Part shown: piece by piece, positions 1-10,631 of the stretch | Position numbering within the stretch: position 1 is the stretch's first letter | Layout: every line of letters begins with the position of its first letter | Assembly: GCA_938003745.1 (NCBI GenBank) | Contig: CALKXS010000001.1 | Location: 1-39,250, forward strand | DNA length: 39,250 nucleotides | Direction of reading: 5' to 3' | DNA from: an uncultured Algibacter sp. | GTDB lineage: Bacteria; Bacteroidota; Bacteroidia; Flavobacteriales; Flavobacteriaceae | Position numbers and translations under genes: made by a program | Notes under the pieces: model-generated | Told to the model about the DNA's origin: nothing | Databases searched by the model: none | Seen by the model: the letters and a program-made list of their open reading frames with translations, nothing else

Positions 1-78
1 TTTATCTCGCTCTGCCTTAAAGTGATTACGACAGGACTCCTCACTATCAAAATGGGCTGTAAAACTGAAAATATTCAT
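1..78 (-). CDS. IS1595-type transposase, N-terminal fragment (cut by window edge)
   Basis: An open frame on the minus strand begins with ATG at 78 and runs off the left edge after 26 residues (MNIFSFTAHF followed by DSEESCRNHFKAERDK). A purine-rich AAGG stands just before the ATG. From memory of the family, this opening matches transposases of the IS1595 (ISXO2-like) group, whose N-terminal helix precedes a zinc-ribbon DNA-binding domain. Only the first residues are visible, so neither intactness nor the right inverted repeat can be judged. The element's 5' end should lie between 79 and 145, before the end of xth; I could not fix it. Confidence 0.6.
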   Translation of the reverse strand, partial: MNIFSFTAHFDSEESCRNHFKAERDK

Positions 79-144
79 CCTTATTTTTTTATCTAAAATA
101 AGTCTTTTTTATAATTATGCCTAATTACGGATATTCAATTATTA

Positions 145-903
145 TTATTCTATTTCGACTAAAATGGGACAGTGATCTGAATGAACAGCATCCGACAGTA
201 TAACGGCTCTTTTTATCTTTTCTTGTAAAGGTTGCGAAACCATTGCATAATCTAATCGCCATCCTTTATTGTTGGCTCTTGAATTTGCACGGTAACTCCA
301 CCAGCTAAATTGTTGCGTTTCTTGGTTTAAATATCTAAACGAATCAATAAATCCGCTTTCAATGAAATTACCAATCCATTCGCGCTCTACCGGTAAAAAC
401 CCAGAAACACCTTTCATTTTTGGGTTATGTATATCAATTGCTTCATGACAAATATTATAATCGCCAAGAATAACAAGATTTGGAATATCCTTTTTTAAGG
501 TGTTTACATAATCTTGAAACAAGTCCATATATTCTAATTTATGGTCTAATCTTGCGGCATTGGTTCCTGATGGTAAATACAAACTCATAACAGATACATC
601 ATCAAAATCTGCACGGATATTTCTACCTTCGAAGTCCATGGACTCAATTCCTGTGCCAAACTCGACATGTTTTGGCTCTATTTTACTTAAAATGGCAACA
701 CCGCTATAACCTTTTTTTTGTGCGCTATACCAATAGTTGTATTTATAACCTGCATCTTCAAAAATGCTAAGATCAAGTTGCTCTTTGTTGGCCTTAATTT
801 CTTGCAGACAAATAACGTCTGGGTTAGCGCTTTTTAACCAACCAATAAAGTCTTTTTTTAATGCTGCACGAATTCCGTTTACGTTGTATGATATAATTTT
901 CAT
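145..903 (-). CDS. xth: Exodeoxyribonuclease III (AP endonuclease)
   Basis: This 252-residue protein has the usual length and full motif set of the exonuclease III / AP endonuclease family of metal-dependent DNA repair enzymes. Visible residues are NVNGIRA near residue 7, the metal ligand Glu35 in CLQEIKA, YLPSG, the GDYNICHEAIDI segment with catalytic Asp and Asn, and the terminal SDH triad part (Asp243-His244). It cleaves DNA at abasic sites and removes 3' blocking groups in the cytoplasm. It is monocistronic: an insertion-sequence fragment lies downstream and a hairpin repeat upstream. The start ATG at 903 is the only one that gives the canonical MKIISYNVNG opening. Confidence 0.96.
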   Translation of the reverse strand: MKIISYNVNGIRAALKKDFIGWLKSANPDVICLQEIKANKEQLDLSIFEDAGYKYNYWYSAQKKGYSGVAILSKIEPKHVEFGTGIESMDFEGRNIRADFDDVSVMSLYLPSGTNAARLDHKLEYMDLFQDYVNTLKKDIPNLVILGDYNICHEAIDIHNPKMKGVSGFLPVEREWIGNFIESGFIDSFRYLNQETQQFSWWSYRANSRANNKGWRLDYAMVSQPLQEKIKRAVILSDAVHSDHCPILVEIE

Positions 904-923
904 AGTCTTAAGTTTTAAAAAAT

Positions 924-999
924 GTCATTCTGAATTTATTTCAGAATCACATTTTATAGTTTTTTATATGATGAGAAACTGAGATGCGTTCAGTTTGAC
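924..999. repeat. Intergenic palindromic repeat (SEFISES type)
   Basis: The left arm GTCATTCTGAA...TTCAGAATC and the right arm GAGAAACTGA...TCAGTTTGAC each fold into a hairpin. The two arms are also imperfect reverse complements of each other, giving one long palindrome of about 76 nt. Translated in one frame the left arm reads HSEFISES, a string I recognise as a common spurious translation in Bacteroidota genomes. That points to a dispersed intergenic repeat. It sits between the start of xth and the divergent SprA-like gene. Confidence 0.7.
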
Positions 1000-1148
1000 G
1001 CTGTTTTTATAGTTAGTAATAATTGGAAATAAAGTTGCTTAATTTTAGCTAAAATAATTAATACGTTACTTTTACACTATTATTATACTTGACATTTAAC
1101 GATTTCTATTAACAAAATATTTTAAACTATTTGTAGTTTAGATATACA

Positions 1149-4100
1149 ATGAAGTGTTTCTCTTTTATTTTTCTAGTTTTAATTGGTTTTTGTGGTATTG
1201 CACAGAACCAAACATCGAATTATAAAACTAAAAAAGTAGCCGTAAAAGATACCATTCAAGTAGAGCGTGTAAGTATTAATTCTAAAGTGTTTTCTATAAA
1301 AACAAAGGGTAATAAGTTAATTGATTCAACTTTTTATTCTGTTGATTTTGGAAAAGCCTTGTTAACCTTTAAAAAGCCTATTGAAACCGATTCTATAATT
1401 ATTAGTTATTTAAAGTTTCCAGATTTTTTAACCAAAACATACCAGCAATTAGATGAAAGTATTATTGTAGAAAATACAAGCAATACGCAAAAACTTTATA
1501 AGTTAACGCAATCCAACAAGTCTAAAAATTTTATTCCTTTTGATGGCTTAACAACGTCTGGAAGTATTTCTAGAGGGGTCACGGTTGGTAATAACCAAAA
1601 CTCGGTTTTAAATAGCGAGCTAGATCTTCAAATAAGCGGAAAGTTAAATGATAAAGTATCTTTACGTGCTTCTATTCAAGATGCTAATATTCCTTTGCAA
1701 GAAAGTGGGTATTCTCAACGCTTAGATGAGTTTGATCAGGTTTTTATAGAGTTGTATAGCGATAAATGGAACATTAGAGCCGGTGATATTGATTTGGAAA
1801 ATCGAGACTCTTATTTCGCTAGTTTTTCAAAACGTGTACAAGGTTTGTTTGTAAATGTTAATTTGGGAGATGATGATGCGAAAACCAATTTGTTTGCAGC
1901 AGGTGCTTTGGTACGGGGACAATTTACAACCAGTCAATTTACAGCACAAGAGGGTAACCAAGGACCTTATAAATTACAAGGAAATAATGGTGAATTGTTT
2001 GTGCTTATTGTTTCAGGCAGTGAAACGGTTTATGTAAATGGAATCCCTGTAAAACGTGGAGAAGATCAAGATTATATTATTGATTATAATGCTGGTGAGA
2101 TTATTTTTAATTCTACATACCCTATAACTTCCGAAATGCGAATTACGGTAGATTACCAATTTAGCGAACGTAATTATTCGCGTTTGGTAGCTTATGGTGG
2201 TGGGGCTTTTAAAAGAGAAAAACTAAGTATAGGTGTTTCTGTTTATTCTGAAAACGATTCTAAGAATCAACCTTTACAACAAAATTTATCTGAATCGCAA
2301 GTTGAAATTCTATCTAATGCTGGTGATGATAAAACGCAAATGGTCGCACCATCTGAAGTTCAAGAGGTCCTAAACGAGAATAGAATTTTATATAAAAAAG
2401 AATTAATTGGAGGTGTTGAAGCTTTTGTGTTTTCTAATAATACTGATGATGACTTGTTTCGAGTTACCTTTAGTAATGTTGGTGATAATCAAGGTGATTA
2501 TAGTTTAAGTAGTATAAATGCTATTAATAATATTTATGAGTATATTGGGGTTTTACAAGGTAATTATGCTCCAATAATTCAACTTATTGCGCCAACTAAA
2601 CTTCAAATTGCAGTTGTTAACGGAAGGTATAACCCATCTGAGAAAACAAATATAGTTTTTGAAGGGTCTGGAAGTAAAAATGATTTGAATTTATTTTCGA
2701 ATTTGAATGATGATGATAATGATGGTTTAGCTGGTAAATTTGGTGTTGAGCAAACACTTATTAAAAATGATAGTCTTTGGAATTTGAACGTTTATGCGGA
2801 TACTGATTATGTAAGTGCAAATTATAGAAATATTGAAGGGCTTTACAACCCAGAATTTAACAGAGATTGGAATTTAGAACAACCAAGCGGAAATGAAATA
2901 GCAAGTAGTTTAGGGAATCAGACACTGTTTAATTCAGGTTTTAAATTGTTTCATCATAAAAAAGGATTGTTTAATTATCAATTTGAACATTTAAATTACG
3001 CGGAAGGCTTTAACGGTAATAGACATGTTGCTAAAGCAAATCTTTCGTTTAATAAATTAAGTGTTTATTCGAATTCTAGTTTGTTACATGCGACATCAAA
3101 TGTAAATACATCGACATTTTTAAGATCATTTAATAGAATAATATATGGTTCCAAAAAGAATTGGGTTGGAACAAAATTGGCTACTGAAGATAATGAACAA
3201 AGAATAATTAATACTAATGAACTAACACCTTTAAGTCAAAAATTCACCTCTTATGAAGTTTTTACAGGCATTGGAGATAGTACAAATGTTTTTGTTGAAA
3301 TAGGCTATAAAAATCGTGTTAATGATAGTATTAGAAATAATGAACTACAAACAGTAAATAAATCAAACACCTTTTACTTAGATTCTAAATTGATAAAGAA
3401 TAAAAACACCAATTTATCTATTTATGCGAATTTTAGAACGCTTAAATATGAAGATGAGAATATTGATGACGAGCAATCTATAAATTCTAGAATTCAATAT
3501 AATCAGAAACTATTTAAGCAATTGGTGCAATGGAATACTGTTTTTGAAACCAATTCAGGATCTTTAGCGCAACAAGATTTTACTTATGTTGAGGTAGAAC
3601 CTGGACAAGGAACTTATACATGGTTAGATTATAATGAAAACGGTATACAAGAACTTGAAGAGTTTGAAATAGCGCAATTTCAAGATCAAGGAAAATATAT
3701 TCGAGTACTTTTGCCTAATCGAGTATTTGTGAAAACGCATCAAAATAGATTGAGCCAGACATTAACCATAAACCCTGCGCAATGGGCGGTTAGTAAAAAT
3801 AAAACTCAAAAATTTTTGACTCATTTTTATAATCAAACTAGCTATTTAATAGATAGAAAAATAAAACGAGATGGGAATAATTTTAATCTAAATCCGTTTA
3901 AGGAGGATGAAGAGAATCAATTGGGATTGCAATTAAATTTAAGAAATGTCTTGTTTTTTAATAGAGGAAAGCAACGTTATACAGCTTCTTATACCTATTT
4001 AGAAAATAAATCTAGAAATATATTGTCTATTGGATTTGTTGAAAATAGTTTGAATAGTCACCAGTTAAATTTCAATCATAAAATAGAAGAAAGTTGGTTG

Positions 4101-4567
4101 TTAAATATGTTATCTGCTTTCGATTCCAATGAAAGTGTTAGCGAAAACTTTGTGAGTAAAAACTATAATTTTGAAGAAACTCGCTTAAATCCTAAAATTT
4201 CTTATTTATTGAGTGATAATACACAATTTGATGTATTTTATCAATACGCGTTAAAAGAGAATACCATTGGAGCGTCAGAAATTTTAAAACAACAGAAATA
4301 TGGTGCGTCTTTTGCTTTTTCAAAAAATGAAAAAAGTGCTGTAAACGGCGAGTTTAATTTCTTTTCTAATGATTTTACAGGCAATGCGAATACCCCTGTG
4401 TCTTATCAAATGCTTGAAGGTTTACAACCAGGAAAAAACTTTACTTGGACGTTATTAGCACAGAAAAAAATAACAAAATTTTTAGATTTAAATTTGAGTT
4501 ATTTTGGAAGAAAAACAGAAACTAGTAAAGCTATACATACAGGTAATATTCAATTAAAAGCGTATTT

Positions 4568-4571
<4 letters not shown>
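1149..4571 (+). CDS. SprA-like outer-membrane beta-barrel protein
   Basis: This protein has 1140 residues with a signal peptide at 1-18 (cleavage after GIAQ). Residues 30-125 form a strand-rich region. The segment SGSISRGVTVGNNQ (138-150), followed by LRASIQDANIP and FDQVFIELY (to about 203), closely resembles the N-terminal beta domain of SprA, the very large type IX secretion translocon protein. The rest is strand-rich with alternating aromatic and polar residues and ends in a terminal aromatic (KAYF), as outer-membrane barrels do. It is less than half the length of SprA itself (about 2400 residues), so it is a relative, not SprA. There are Asp-rich loops (NDDDNDG, DYNENGIQELEEFE) that could bind calcium. 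Its stop overlaps the end of the convergent, broken M28 gene. Function is unknown; envelope export or surface display is inference. Confidence 0.7.
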
Positions 4572-5250
<679 letters not shown>

Positions 5251-5275
5251 TTCATTCCCAAGAATCTAATACTAT

Positions 5276-6114
5276 GTTTTTAAAACAAAATAGTTTAGGT
5301 ATTGAATCATAGTAAAAGCAGTTGTTTTTGAGAGCATTCTGGTAGCTAATCCTAAAAGATTTAGCCAGAGTTAGTATTCCATAAAAACTGCCCATGTAAT
5401 TGCTAGAAATTAGTATCAATACGCTTTCTTATTTTACCTTTGAGAAAGGCACATAATTATGTTAATTTTTTCGCATTGGGATTGACAAATTTATATTTGA
5501 ATGTGTGAACAAATCTAACTGATAATCTGCGACAATGTAGCCTCTATCTCCAATCAATACGCAATTTTTTAAATTATATTTTACATCTTTTAGATAATTT
5601 ATATCGTGAATATGTGCAGCTACAAAACCAAATGAATGAAACACACCATTCTTGTCACAAACTGCATGTCACTTAAACCCAAAACATTTACTTTTTTGAG
5701 AGGCACAATAGCCAAATGTAGGTTTAATTTCATAAGAGTAACAAATTTTGGAACGTCCACCTCTTACATATTTGCAAATAAGAGTTTGCATAGAGTCTAC
5801 TACAAAAATATCTGTAAATTCAACAAATATTTCACTAATACGTTTTCTTATAGATTCGGTATAATTCAATAATCTCTTGTGTCTTTTATTATAAACGCTT
5901 CGTTCAATCTTAAATTCTAAATCAGTGTTTTTTAAATATGGAAACAACTGTAAGTAAGTATTTATATATATCTATAAATTCAGCAGTAAGATTAAGGCTT
6001 ACTAGTTATATATTTTCTAGTTTTGGCTTTGTAATTTGAGCAAAACTCTCAATATCTCCAGATGTTGTTAAGGTTATTCAAAATAATTTCGTAATTCTCA
6101 ACAAGATTGTTCAT
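5276..6114 (-). pseudogene. IS982-type transposase, degenerate
   Basis: Minus-strand fragments in shifting frames line up with an IS982 family transposase from end to end. They are MNNLVENYEIILNNLN (from ATG at 6114), ESFAQITKPKLENI, LNLTAEFIDIY, KIERSVYNKRHKRLLNY, FTDIFVVDSMQTLICKYVR and GRSKICYSYEIKPTFGYCAS. They continue with AAHIHDINYLKDVKYNLKNC, VLIGDRGYIVADYQLDLF, INLSIPMRKN, and finally ATRMLSKTTAFTMIQYLNYF. Parts of the DDE core (VDS, GDRGY) survive, but several stops and frameshifts make it inactive. A TGCGCAATAGGTGTT segment near 6158-6172 may be part of the old left terminus; no matching right end was found. It sits directly upstream of the M28 remnant and probably broke that gene. 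Confidence 0.85.
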
Positions 6115-6236
6115 TTAAATACACGATATTTATATCTTTTGAACAATCTTTTTTATAAATGCGCAATAGGTGTTATATATAAAAGGTTTTCTAGATTGTA
6201 GAACGCCTTTTTTTTGCTTTTCAAAAAGTATTTAAT

Positions 6237-6764
6237 TTAAATAGGCTTTTGAATGTCTTGTGAATCGTGTTCTAGTTTCTTGTTTATTTGGAAATTTAAA
6301 TTTGAAAAAGCAACTAAAAGTTCTTTAATAACACTTCCTAATTCTTCTTTTTTTATTGAGGATAAATTAACGACGTCTTCAAACTTAAATAGTTTGGTTT
6401 CTATAACTAATAATCTTGCGTGAATAGGATGATTGTTTATGGGTTTAGGAATATTCTTTTTTAAATCTTTTAGTAGACTTACTAAAATTTTATGATTGTC
6501 TTTAAAGTCTTTAAAATCTGTCTTTTTAACATTAGAGATAATATTAGATAACTCTTCATAATGATGCCAGTCTTCAATACCTTTATTAGATTTTTCATCC
6601 AAAATGAAGTCAATGTATTTAAGTTTTGAAATGTCACCTTCATTAATTAGTTGTGTAGATTTGTTTTGATTATTAGCTACGTTGTCATTAGTTGTTTGCA
6701 TACTGTCTTTGCAAGACCATAAGGCAAAACAAAAGCAAAAAGGGATTAAAAATTTAAGTGTCAT
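6237..6764 (-). CDS. Putative lipoprotein, unknown function
   Basis: This 175-residue protein opens with a hydrophobic signal and a lipobox-like FALWSC, with the lipidation cysteine at residue 18, followed by an Asn/Thr-rich linker. The remainder is predicted mostly helical and charged, with no motif I recognise. HHYEELSNII and HPIHARLLVIETKL could be helices of a small helical-bundle domain. It is a single gene, divergent from hupE, with the relic region downstream. The start ATG at 6764 is supported by the signal sequence. I do not recognise the family. Confidence 0.75.
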   Translation of the reverse strand: MTLKFLIPFCFCFALWSCKDSMQTTNDNVANNQNKSTQLINEGDISKLKYIDFILDEKSNKGIEDWHHYEELSNIISNVKKTDFKDFKDNHKILVSLLKDLKKNIPKPINNHPIHARLLVIETKLFKFEDVVNLSSIKKEELGSVIKELLVAFSNLNFQINKKLEHDSQDIQKPI

Positions 6765-6863
6765 TTTTTATGTTTTAAAACGTAATGTTACAAAGATATG
6801 TTAATAGTTTCTTTCTTTTTATTTAAATACAATTATTGGTTTTATAAAAAAATCAATTAATTG

Positions 6864-6871
6864 TATATTTG
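6864..6871 (+). promoter_or_regulatory. Candidate -7 element upstream of hupE-like gene
   Basis: TATATTTG matches the Bacteroidota -7 consensus TAnnTTTG exactly, 27 bp before the ATG at 6898. No TTG stands at the expected -33 spacing, so this is a partial promoter match. Confidence 0.45.
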
Positions 6872-6897
6872 GCACAACCCACTAAACCTAAATTAAT

Positions 6898-7488
6898 ATG
6901 CTTGATGATTTTTTGTTTAATGTAGAATATGGTGTTAAGCACGTTTTAGACATAAACGCTTACGATCATGTTTTATTTCTTATTGTACTAACGGTTCCTT
7001 ATGTCTTTAAAGATTGGAAGCGCGTATTGTTGTTGGTTTCTATGTTTACATTAGGGCATACACTGTCTTTAATACTTGCAGCCTATGGTATTGTTAACGT
7101 GAATGGAGTTTTAATAGAGTTTTTAATATCTGTAACTATTTTTATTGTAGCAGTTTTTAATGTATTTACAGCAGGAAAAGGACCTAGAAAGGAACGTGTT
7201 GGTATTTTGTTTTTTACAGCTTTGTTTTTTGGTTTGGTGCACGGGTTGGGGTTTGCAAAAGAATTTCAAATGCTATTGGGTGATACCGATAATAAATTAA
7301 TATTACTTCTAGAATTTGCCTTAGGGATAGAGCTGGCGCAAATAATTATTGTTTTTGTTGTGCTGTTTTTCGGGTATGTTTTTCAAACTGTTTTTAGGTT
7401 TTCTAAACGCGACTGGGTTATGGTTGTTTCGGCTATAGTGGTTGGGTTAGTTATTCCTATGTTGTTGAACAGCGATTTTTTAGCTTAA
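6898..7488 (+). CDS. HupE/UreJ family membrane protein
   Basis: This 196-residue polytopic membrane protein has about six hydrophobic segments. It carries family hallmarks: a GVKHVLDINAYDHVLFLIVL motif near the N-terminus (His/Asp pair), FTLGHTLSLILA, and FFGLVHGLGFAKEF. The family is named after accessory proteins of hydrogenase and urease clusters and is often proposed to move nickel or cobalt. No hydrogenase or urease genes are visible here, and the short form found in Bacteroidota has no assigned role. It is followed by a structured repeat and then the dCMP deaminase gene. Confidence 0.85.
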   Translation: MLDDFLFNVEYGVKHVLDINAYDHVLFLIVLTVPYVFKDWKRVLLLVSMFTLGHTLSLILAAYGIVNVNGVLIEFLISVTIFIVAVFNVFTAGKGPRKERVGILFFTALFFGLVHGLGFAKEFQMLLGDTDNKLILLLEFALGIELAQIIIVFVVLFFGYVFQTVFRFSKRDWVMVVSAIVVGLVIPMLLNSDFLA

Positions 7489-7560
7489 ATTTTCTTAAAA
7501 CTTTAACGAACTTGCGTTGTAATTAAAATACGAACCAAGTATATTCGTTATTGTGTTTAC

Positions 7561-7641
7561 GCGTTAAGGATAGCAGCGGATAGCCCGTAGTAAGGTACGA
7601 ACGAGGACTTATAGCTAATAGCCTGACCCTTGTGGTAACGC
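7561..7641. repeat. Structured intergenic repeat with closing stem
   Basis: The element is closed by GCGTTA (7561-7566) and TAACGC (7636-7641). Inside, two related half-units GGATAGCAGCGGATAGCCCG and CTTATAGCTAATAGCCTGACCC flank a small CGTA...TACG hairpin. It is clearly richer in G and C than the surroundings. I recall similar AGC..ATAGCCCG elements between genes of other flavobacteria, but cannot name an Rfam family. It ends 15 bases before the dCMP deaminase ATG, so it probably lies in that mRNA's leader. Confidence 0.6.
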
Positions 7642-7656
7642 TAAAATTAATATTAC

Positions 7657-8088
7657 ATGCCAAAAAATAAACAACATAAGTACGATAAAGCTTATTTAAG
7701 AATTGCAAAAGAGTGGGGTAAATTGTCTTTTTGTGAACGCAAACGGGTTGGAGCGCTTATTGTAAAGGATAGAATGATAATTTCAGATGGGTATAATGGT
7801 ACGCCTTCTGGTTTTGAAAATTTTTGTGAAGATGAAGAAGGATATACAAAATGGTATGTTTTACATGCTGAAGCCAACGCTATTTTAAAAGTAGCTTCGT
7901 CTACGCAATCTTGCAAAGGTGCAACGTTGTATATTACATTGTCACCATGTAAAGAGTGTAGTAAATTGATACACCAGGCAGGAATTGTAAAGGTTGTTTA
8001 TCATCAAGCTTATAAGGATGATTCTGGATTGAAATTTTTGAAAAAAGCAGGTATAGAACTTGAATTAATTGAAGATATAACGGCATAA
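7657..8088 (+). CDS. dCMP deaminase family protein
   Basis: This 143-residue cytidine/deoxycytidylate deaminase fold protein has the zinc site intact: His70-Ala-Glu72 in HAEANAIL, and Pro97-Cys98-x-x-Cys101 in SPCKEC. The ISDGYNGTPSGFENFC segment (about 42-57) is typical of dCMP deaminases (ComEB-like). These convert dCMP to dUMP in the cytoplasm and so feed dTMP synthesis. Its stop overlaps the ATG of the S41 protease gene (ATAATG), so the two are translationally coupled. Specificity for dCMP over other deoxycytidines is inferred from family resemblance. Confidence 0.88.
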   Translation: MPKNKQHKYDKAYLRIAKEWGKLSFCERKRVGALIVKDRMIISDGYNGTPSGFENFCEDEEGYTKWYVLHAEANAILKVASSTQSCKGATLYITLSPCKECSKLIHQAGIVKVVYHQAYKDDSGLKFLKKAGIELELIEDITA

Positions 8089-9674
8089 TGTTTAAAAGTA
8101 AATATTTACCACTTATTATTGGTGCTGCTATTGCGGTTGGTGTATATATGGGAGGGAAATTAAATTTCTCAGATTCACCAGATAAAATGTTTACTTCCAA
8201 TAGTAAAAAAGATAAGCTTAATAGACTTATTGATTATATTGATTATGAGTATGTCGATGATGTAAATACAGATAGTATTGTTGATGTGACAGTAAATGGT
8301 ATTTTGAATAATTTAGATCCACATTCGGTATATATCACTAAAGAGGATATGGACCGTGTTACCGAAAATATGAAAGGTGATTTTGTGGGTATTGGTGTTA
8401 GTTTTTACACTTATAAAGATACTATTGCAGTTATAAGACCTATTGAAAATGGACCTAGTGCTAAAGCAGGAATAAAAGGAGGTGATAGAATTTTAATTGC
8501 TGATAAGGATACGCTTTTTGGAGACCGACTTAAGGACGGGGAAATTGTAAAGAAACTTAAAGGACCCATTAATTCTGCCGTTAATTTAAAAGTCTTTAGA
8601 AAAGGTGAGGTAGGACTTTTGAATTTTACTGTAAAGCGCGGAAAAATTCCTATTAAAAGTGTTGATGCGTCTTATATGCTTACCGAAAAATTGGGCTATA
8701 TTAAAGTGAATCGCTTCGCGGAATCTACCTATAGAGAGTTTAAAAAGGGTCTTGATAAACTTATTGATTTAGGCGCTGTAGAAGTGGTGGTAGATTTGCG
8801 TGATAACCCTGGAGGGTTTCTAGGAATTGCAGAACAAATGGTTGATGAGTTTCTAGAAGATGATAAACTTATATTGTTCACCAAGAATAAACGTGGTAGT
8901 ATTGAAAAAAGTTTTGCTACAGATAAAGGTGATTTTGAAGAAGGAGAGGTTTATATTTTAATTAATGAAAACTCTGCTTCTGCAAGTGAGATTGTTGCTG
9001 GTGCACTTCAAGATAATGATAAAGGAACTATTGTTGGTAGACGATCTTACGGTAAAGGTTTGGTGCAGCGTGAAATGGATTTGGGAGATGGTAGTGCGGT
9101 ACGCTTAACGGTGTCTCGTTATTATACACCTACAGGACGCTCTATTCAACGATCATATAAAAAAGGAAATAAGGATTATTATGATGAGTATTTTGATAGA
9201 ATAAGTAGCGGAGAGCTTTTAGATCCTGAAAAAATTGAAGTTGCCGATTCTTTAAAGTTTACCACACCAAAAGGTAAAGTTGTTTACGGCGGTGGTGGTA
9301 TTATTCCAGATGTGTTTGTGTCTATTGACAATAGTATGGAAAACGAAACACTTACGTACTTAAAGCGCAGGGGTTTCTTTGATAATTTTGTATTTGGAGA
9401 GTTAGACAAAGACCGAAACCAGTACAGTGATATATCTAGACGTGATTTTATTGATTCTTTTGAAGTAACCGATGATATGGTTGTGGCATTTCAAAATTAC
9501 TTAAACCCTAGAGCAGATTCAAATATTACTTTTGTGGCTTATAACGAAGAAGTCAAACAGTATATAAAGGCATCTTATGCTAATCAGCTTTTCGGAGATG
9601 GTGCTTTTGAAGAGGTTTTTAATCAGCGTGATATTATGATTAATGAGGTGATAAAATTGAGTGATGAGAGATAG
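8088..9674 (+). CDS. S41 family C-terminal processing protease
   Basis: This 528-residue protein has an N-terminal membrane anchor or signal (about 5-22), a PDZ domain (about 85-175, containing GIGVSFYTYK and GPSAKAGIKGGD), and an S41 catalytic domain. The catalytic Ser298 in NENSASASEIVAGALQD and Lys323 in SYGKGLVQ are spaced 25 residues apart, as in Tsp/CtpA. VVDLRDNPGG (about 234-243) is the family's oxyanion-region motif. It acts in the periplasm on C-termini of envelope proteins. It overlaps the dCMP deaminase gene by one base, a pairing that looks operonic but has no obvious functional logic. A weak hairpin at 9675-9702 could end the transcript. Confidence 0.93.
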   Translation: MFKSKYLPLIIGAAIAVGVYMGGKLNFSDSPDKMFTSNSKKDKLNRLIDYIDYEYVDDVNTDSIVDVTVNGILNNLDPHSVYITKEDMDRVTENMKGDFVGIGVSFYTYKDTIAVIRPIENGPSAKAGIKGGDRILIADKDTLFGDRLKDGEIVKKLKGPINSAVNLKVFRKGEVGLLNFTVKRGKIPIKSVDASYMLTEKLGYIKVNRFAESTYREFKKGLDKLIDLGAVEVVVDLRDNPGGFLGIAEQMVDEFLEDDKLILFTKNKRGSIEKSFATDKGDFEEGEVYILINENSASASEIVAGALQDNDKGTIVGRRSYGKGLVQREMDLGDGSAVRLTVSRYYTPTGRSIQRSYKKGNKDYYDEYFDRISSGELLDPEKIEVADSLKFTTPKGKVVYGGGGIIPDVFVSIDNSMENETLTYLKRRGFFDNFVFGELDKDRNQYSDISRRDFIDSFEVTDDMVVAFQNYLNPRADSNITFVAYNEEVKQYIKASYANQLFGDGAFEEVFNQRDIMINEVIKLSDER

Positions 9675-10025
9675 AGAGGTTTAGTGTATCACTCAAATCT
9701 CTTGGAAGTCATTAATTTGATATGTAATTTTTAAGCTTCTTAATAAGTTGTTTTTATTTTTTAATTAAACAATTATATCTTTATTAGCTTGAGTAGTTTT
9801 CGTGTTATATTTATTCAAGGTGTTGTAGCCACAACCAAATTCTTAATCAAATCTAATATCAGGGCATGTTTTATTAAATGAGATTTTTTTTGGCTAGTTA
9901 AGTCGCAAATTATTCCTTTTTGTAAGTTTAGCTGAAAATTAGCACATAAATTACAGTGTTCATTGAAAACCCTTTTTAGGGATTACTTTATTGAAAGAAG
10001 ATACAAGGCTAAGAGGTGAAACTAA
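9675..10025. other. Intergenic region without recognised gene
   Basis: Between the convergent S41 protease and flavoprotein genes there is an imperfect hairpin at 9675-9702 just after the protease stop. A CCCT-tttt-AGGG mini-stem at 9970-9981 could be a weak terminator for the minus-strand operon. I see no reading frame with family resemblance and no RNA gene. Confidence 0.5.
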
Positions 10026-10631
10026 TTACCCAATCTTATCATGTACCTTCGCTTGCTTCCCATCATTCCAAAGTGTTAAAATATCAGTAGCAACATGTGC
10101 GCCACTACCCGAACAAATGGCAAATTGACTACGCCATCCGGCTAAAGACCCTGCAACATAAAAATTTTCTTCAATTAAGTGATCTGTATTTTTTAACCAA
10201 ATACGATCTTTTTCTATAGCGGCTCTTGGATGCGGTTCAACATATTGTTCCAATCCTTTAATAGTCATTAGATTAGTATACCCAACAGCAATTACAACAC
10301 ATTTAGCATTATAATTATTTTTATTTGTTACAATGTTAAAACTATTATCTGTTTTTGTAACCTCGCAAACTTTTTCTTTATCAATTTGTTCAATATGCGG
10401 ATAAAGATTAGTGAGTTGTTTTGGCCCGTTTTCTAAAATAGAATAGCCGCTAGTTCCTGGCTCTAGTCCTAGAACATTGTTAAATAAGGCAGTTTGTAAA
10501 TGCGATGTTTTTTGGTGTGTTACAATAGCAATTTGCTTGTTTTTTGCAAAAACTTTATTTTGTGCAGAACCCAAAACTAGTGCACAACTTAAGCCTGCAG
10601 CTCCTCCGCCAATAATTAATGCATCGTACAT
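10026..10631 (-). CDS. Short FAD-dependent oxidoreductase, thioredoxin-reductase-like
   Basis: This 201-residue protein has the dinucleotide-binding motif GGGAAGLSCA at the N-terminus, VVIAVGY (about 112), and FYVAGSLAGW followed by GSGAHVATDIL at the C-terminus, the second FAD-contacting motif of TrxB-like enzymes. It is about 100 residues shorter than thioredoxin reductase: the inserted NADPH domain and its redox CxxC are absent, so a classical thioredoxin reductase reaction is not possible. It could be a flavoprotein partnered with another electron donor. The gene overlaps the stop of the upstream 67-residue membrane protein gene (TAATG), suggesting co-translation. Substrate unknown. Confidence 0.8.
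   Translation of the reverse strand: MYDALIIGGGAAGLSCALVLGSAQNKVFAKNKQIAIVTHQKTSHLQTALFNNVLGLEPGTSGYSILENGPKQLTNLYPHIEQIDKEKVCEVTKTDNSFNIVTNKNNYNAKCVVIAVGYTNLMTIKGLEQYVEPHPRAAIEKDRIWLKNTDHLIEENFYVAGSLAGWRSQFAICSGSGAHVATDILTLWNDGKQAKVHDKIG

Noticed and set aside
764-982. A 72-residue plus-strand frame opposite xth
   Set aside because: It is antisense to a well-supported gene and its end is the spurious HSEFISES translation of an intergenic repeat.
5636-5872. A 78-residue plus-strand frame
   Set aside because: It is antisense to the IS982 transposase remnant and has no family resemblance.
6115-6180. Exact IS982 inverted repeats
   Set aside because: TGCGCAATAGGTGTT near the left end has no reverse-complement partner at the right end, so the boundaries cannot be set.
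9675-10025. Remnant insertion sequence
   Set aside because: No transposase-like peptide in any frame and no inverted repeat pair.
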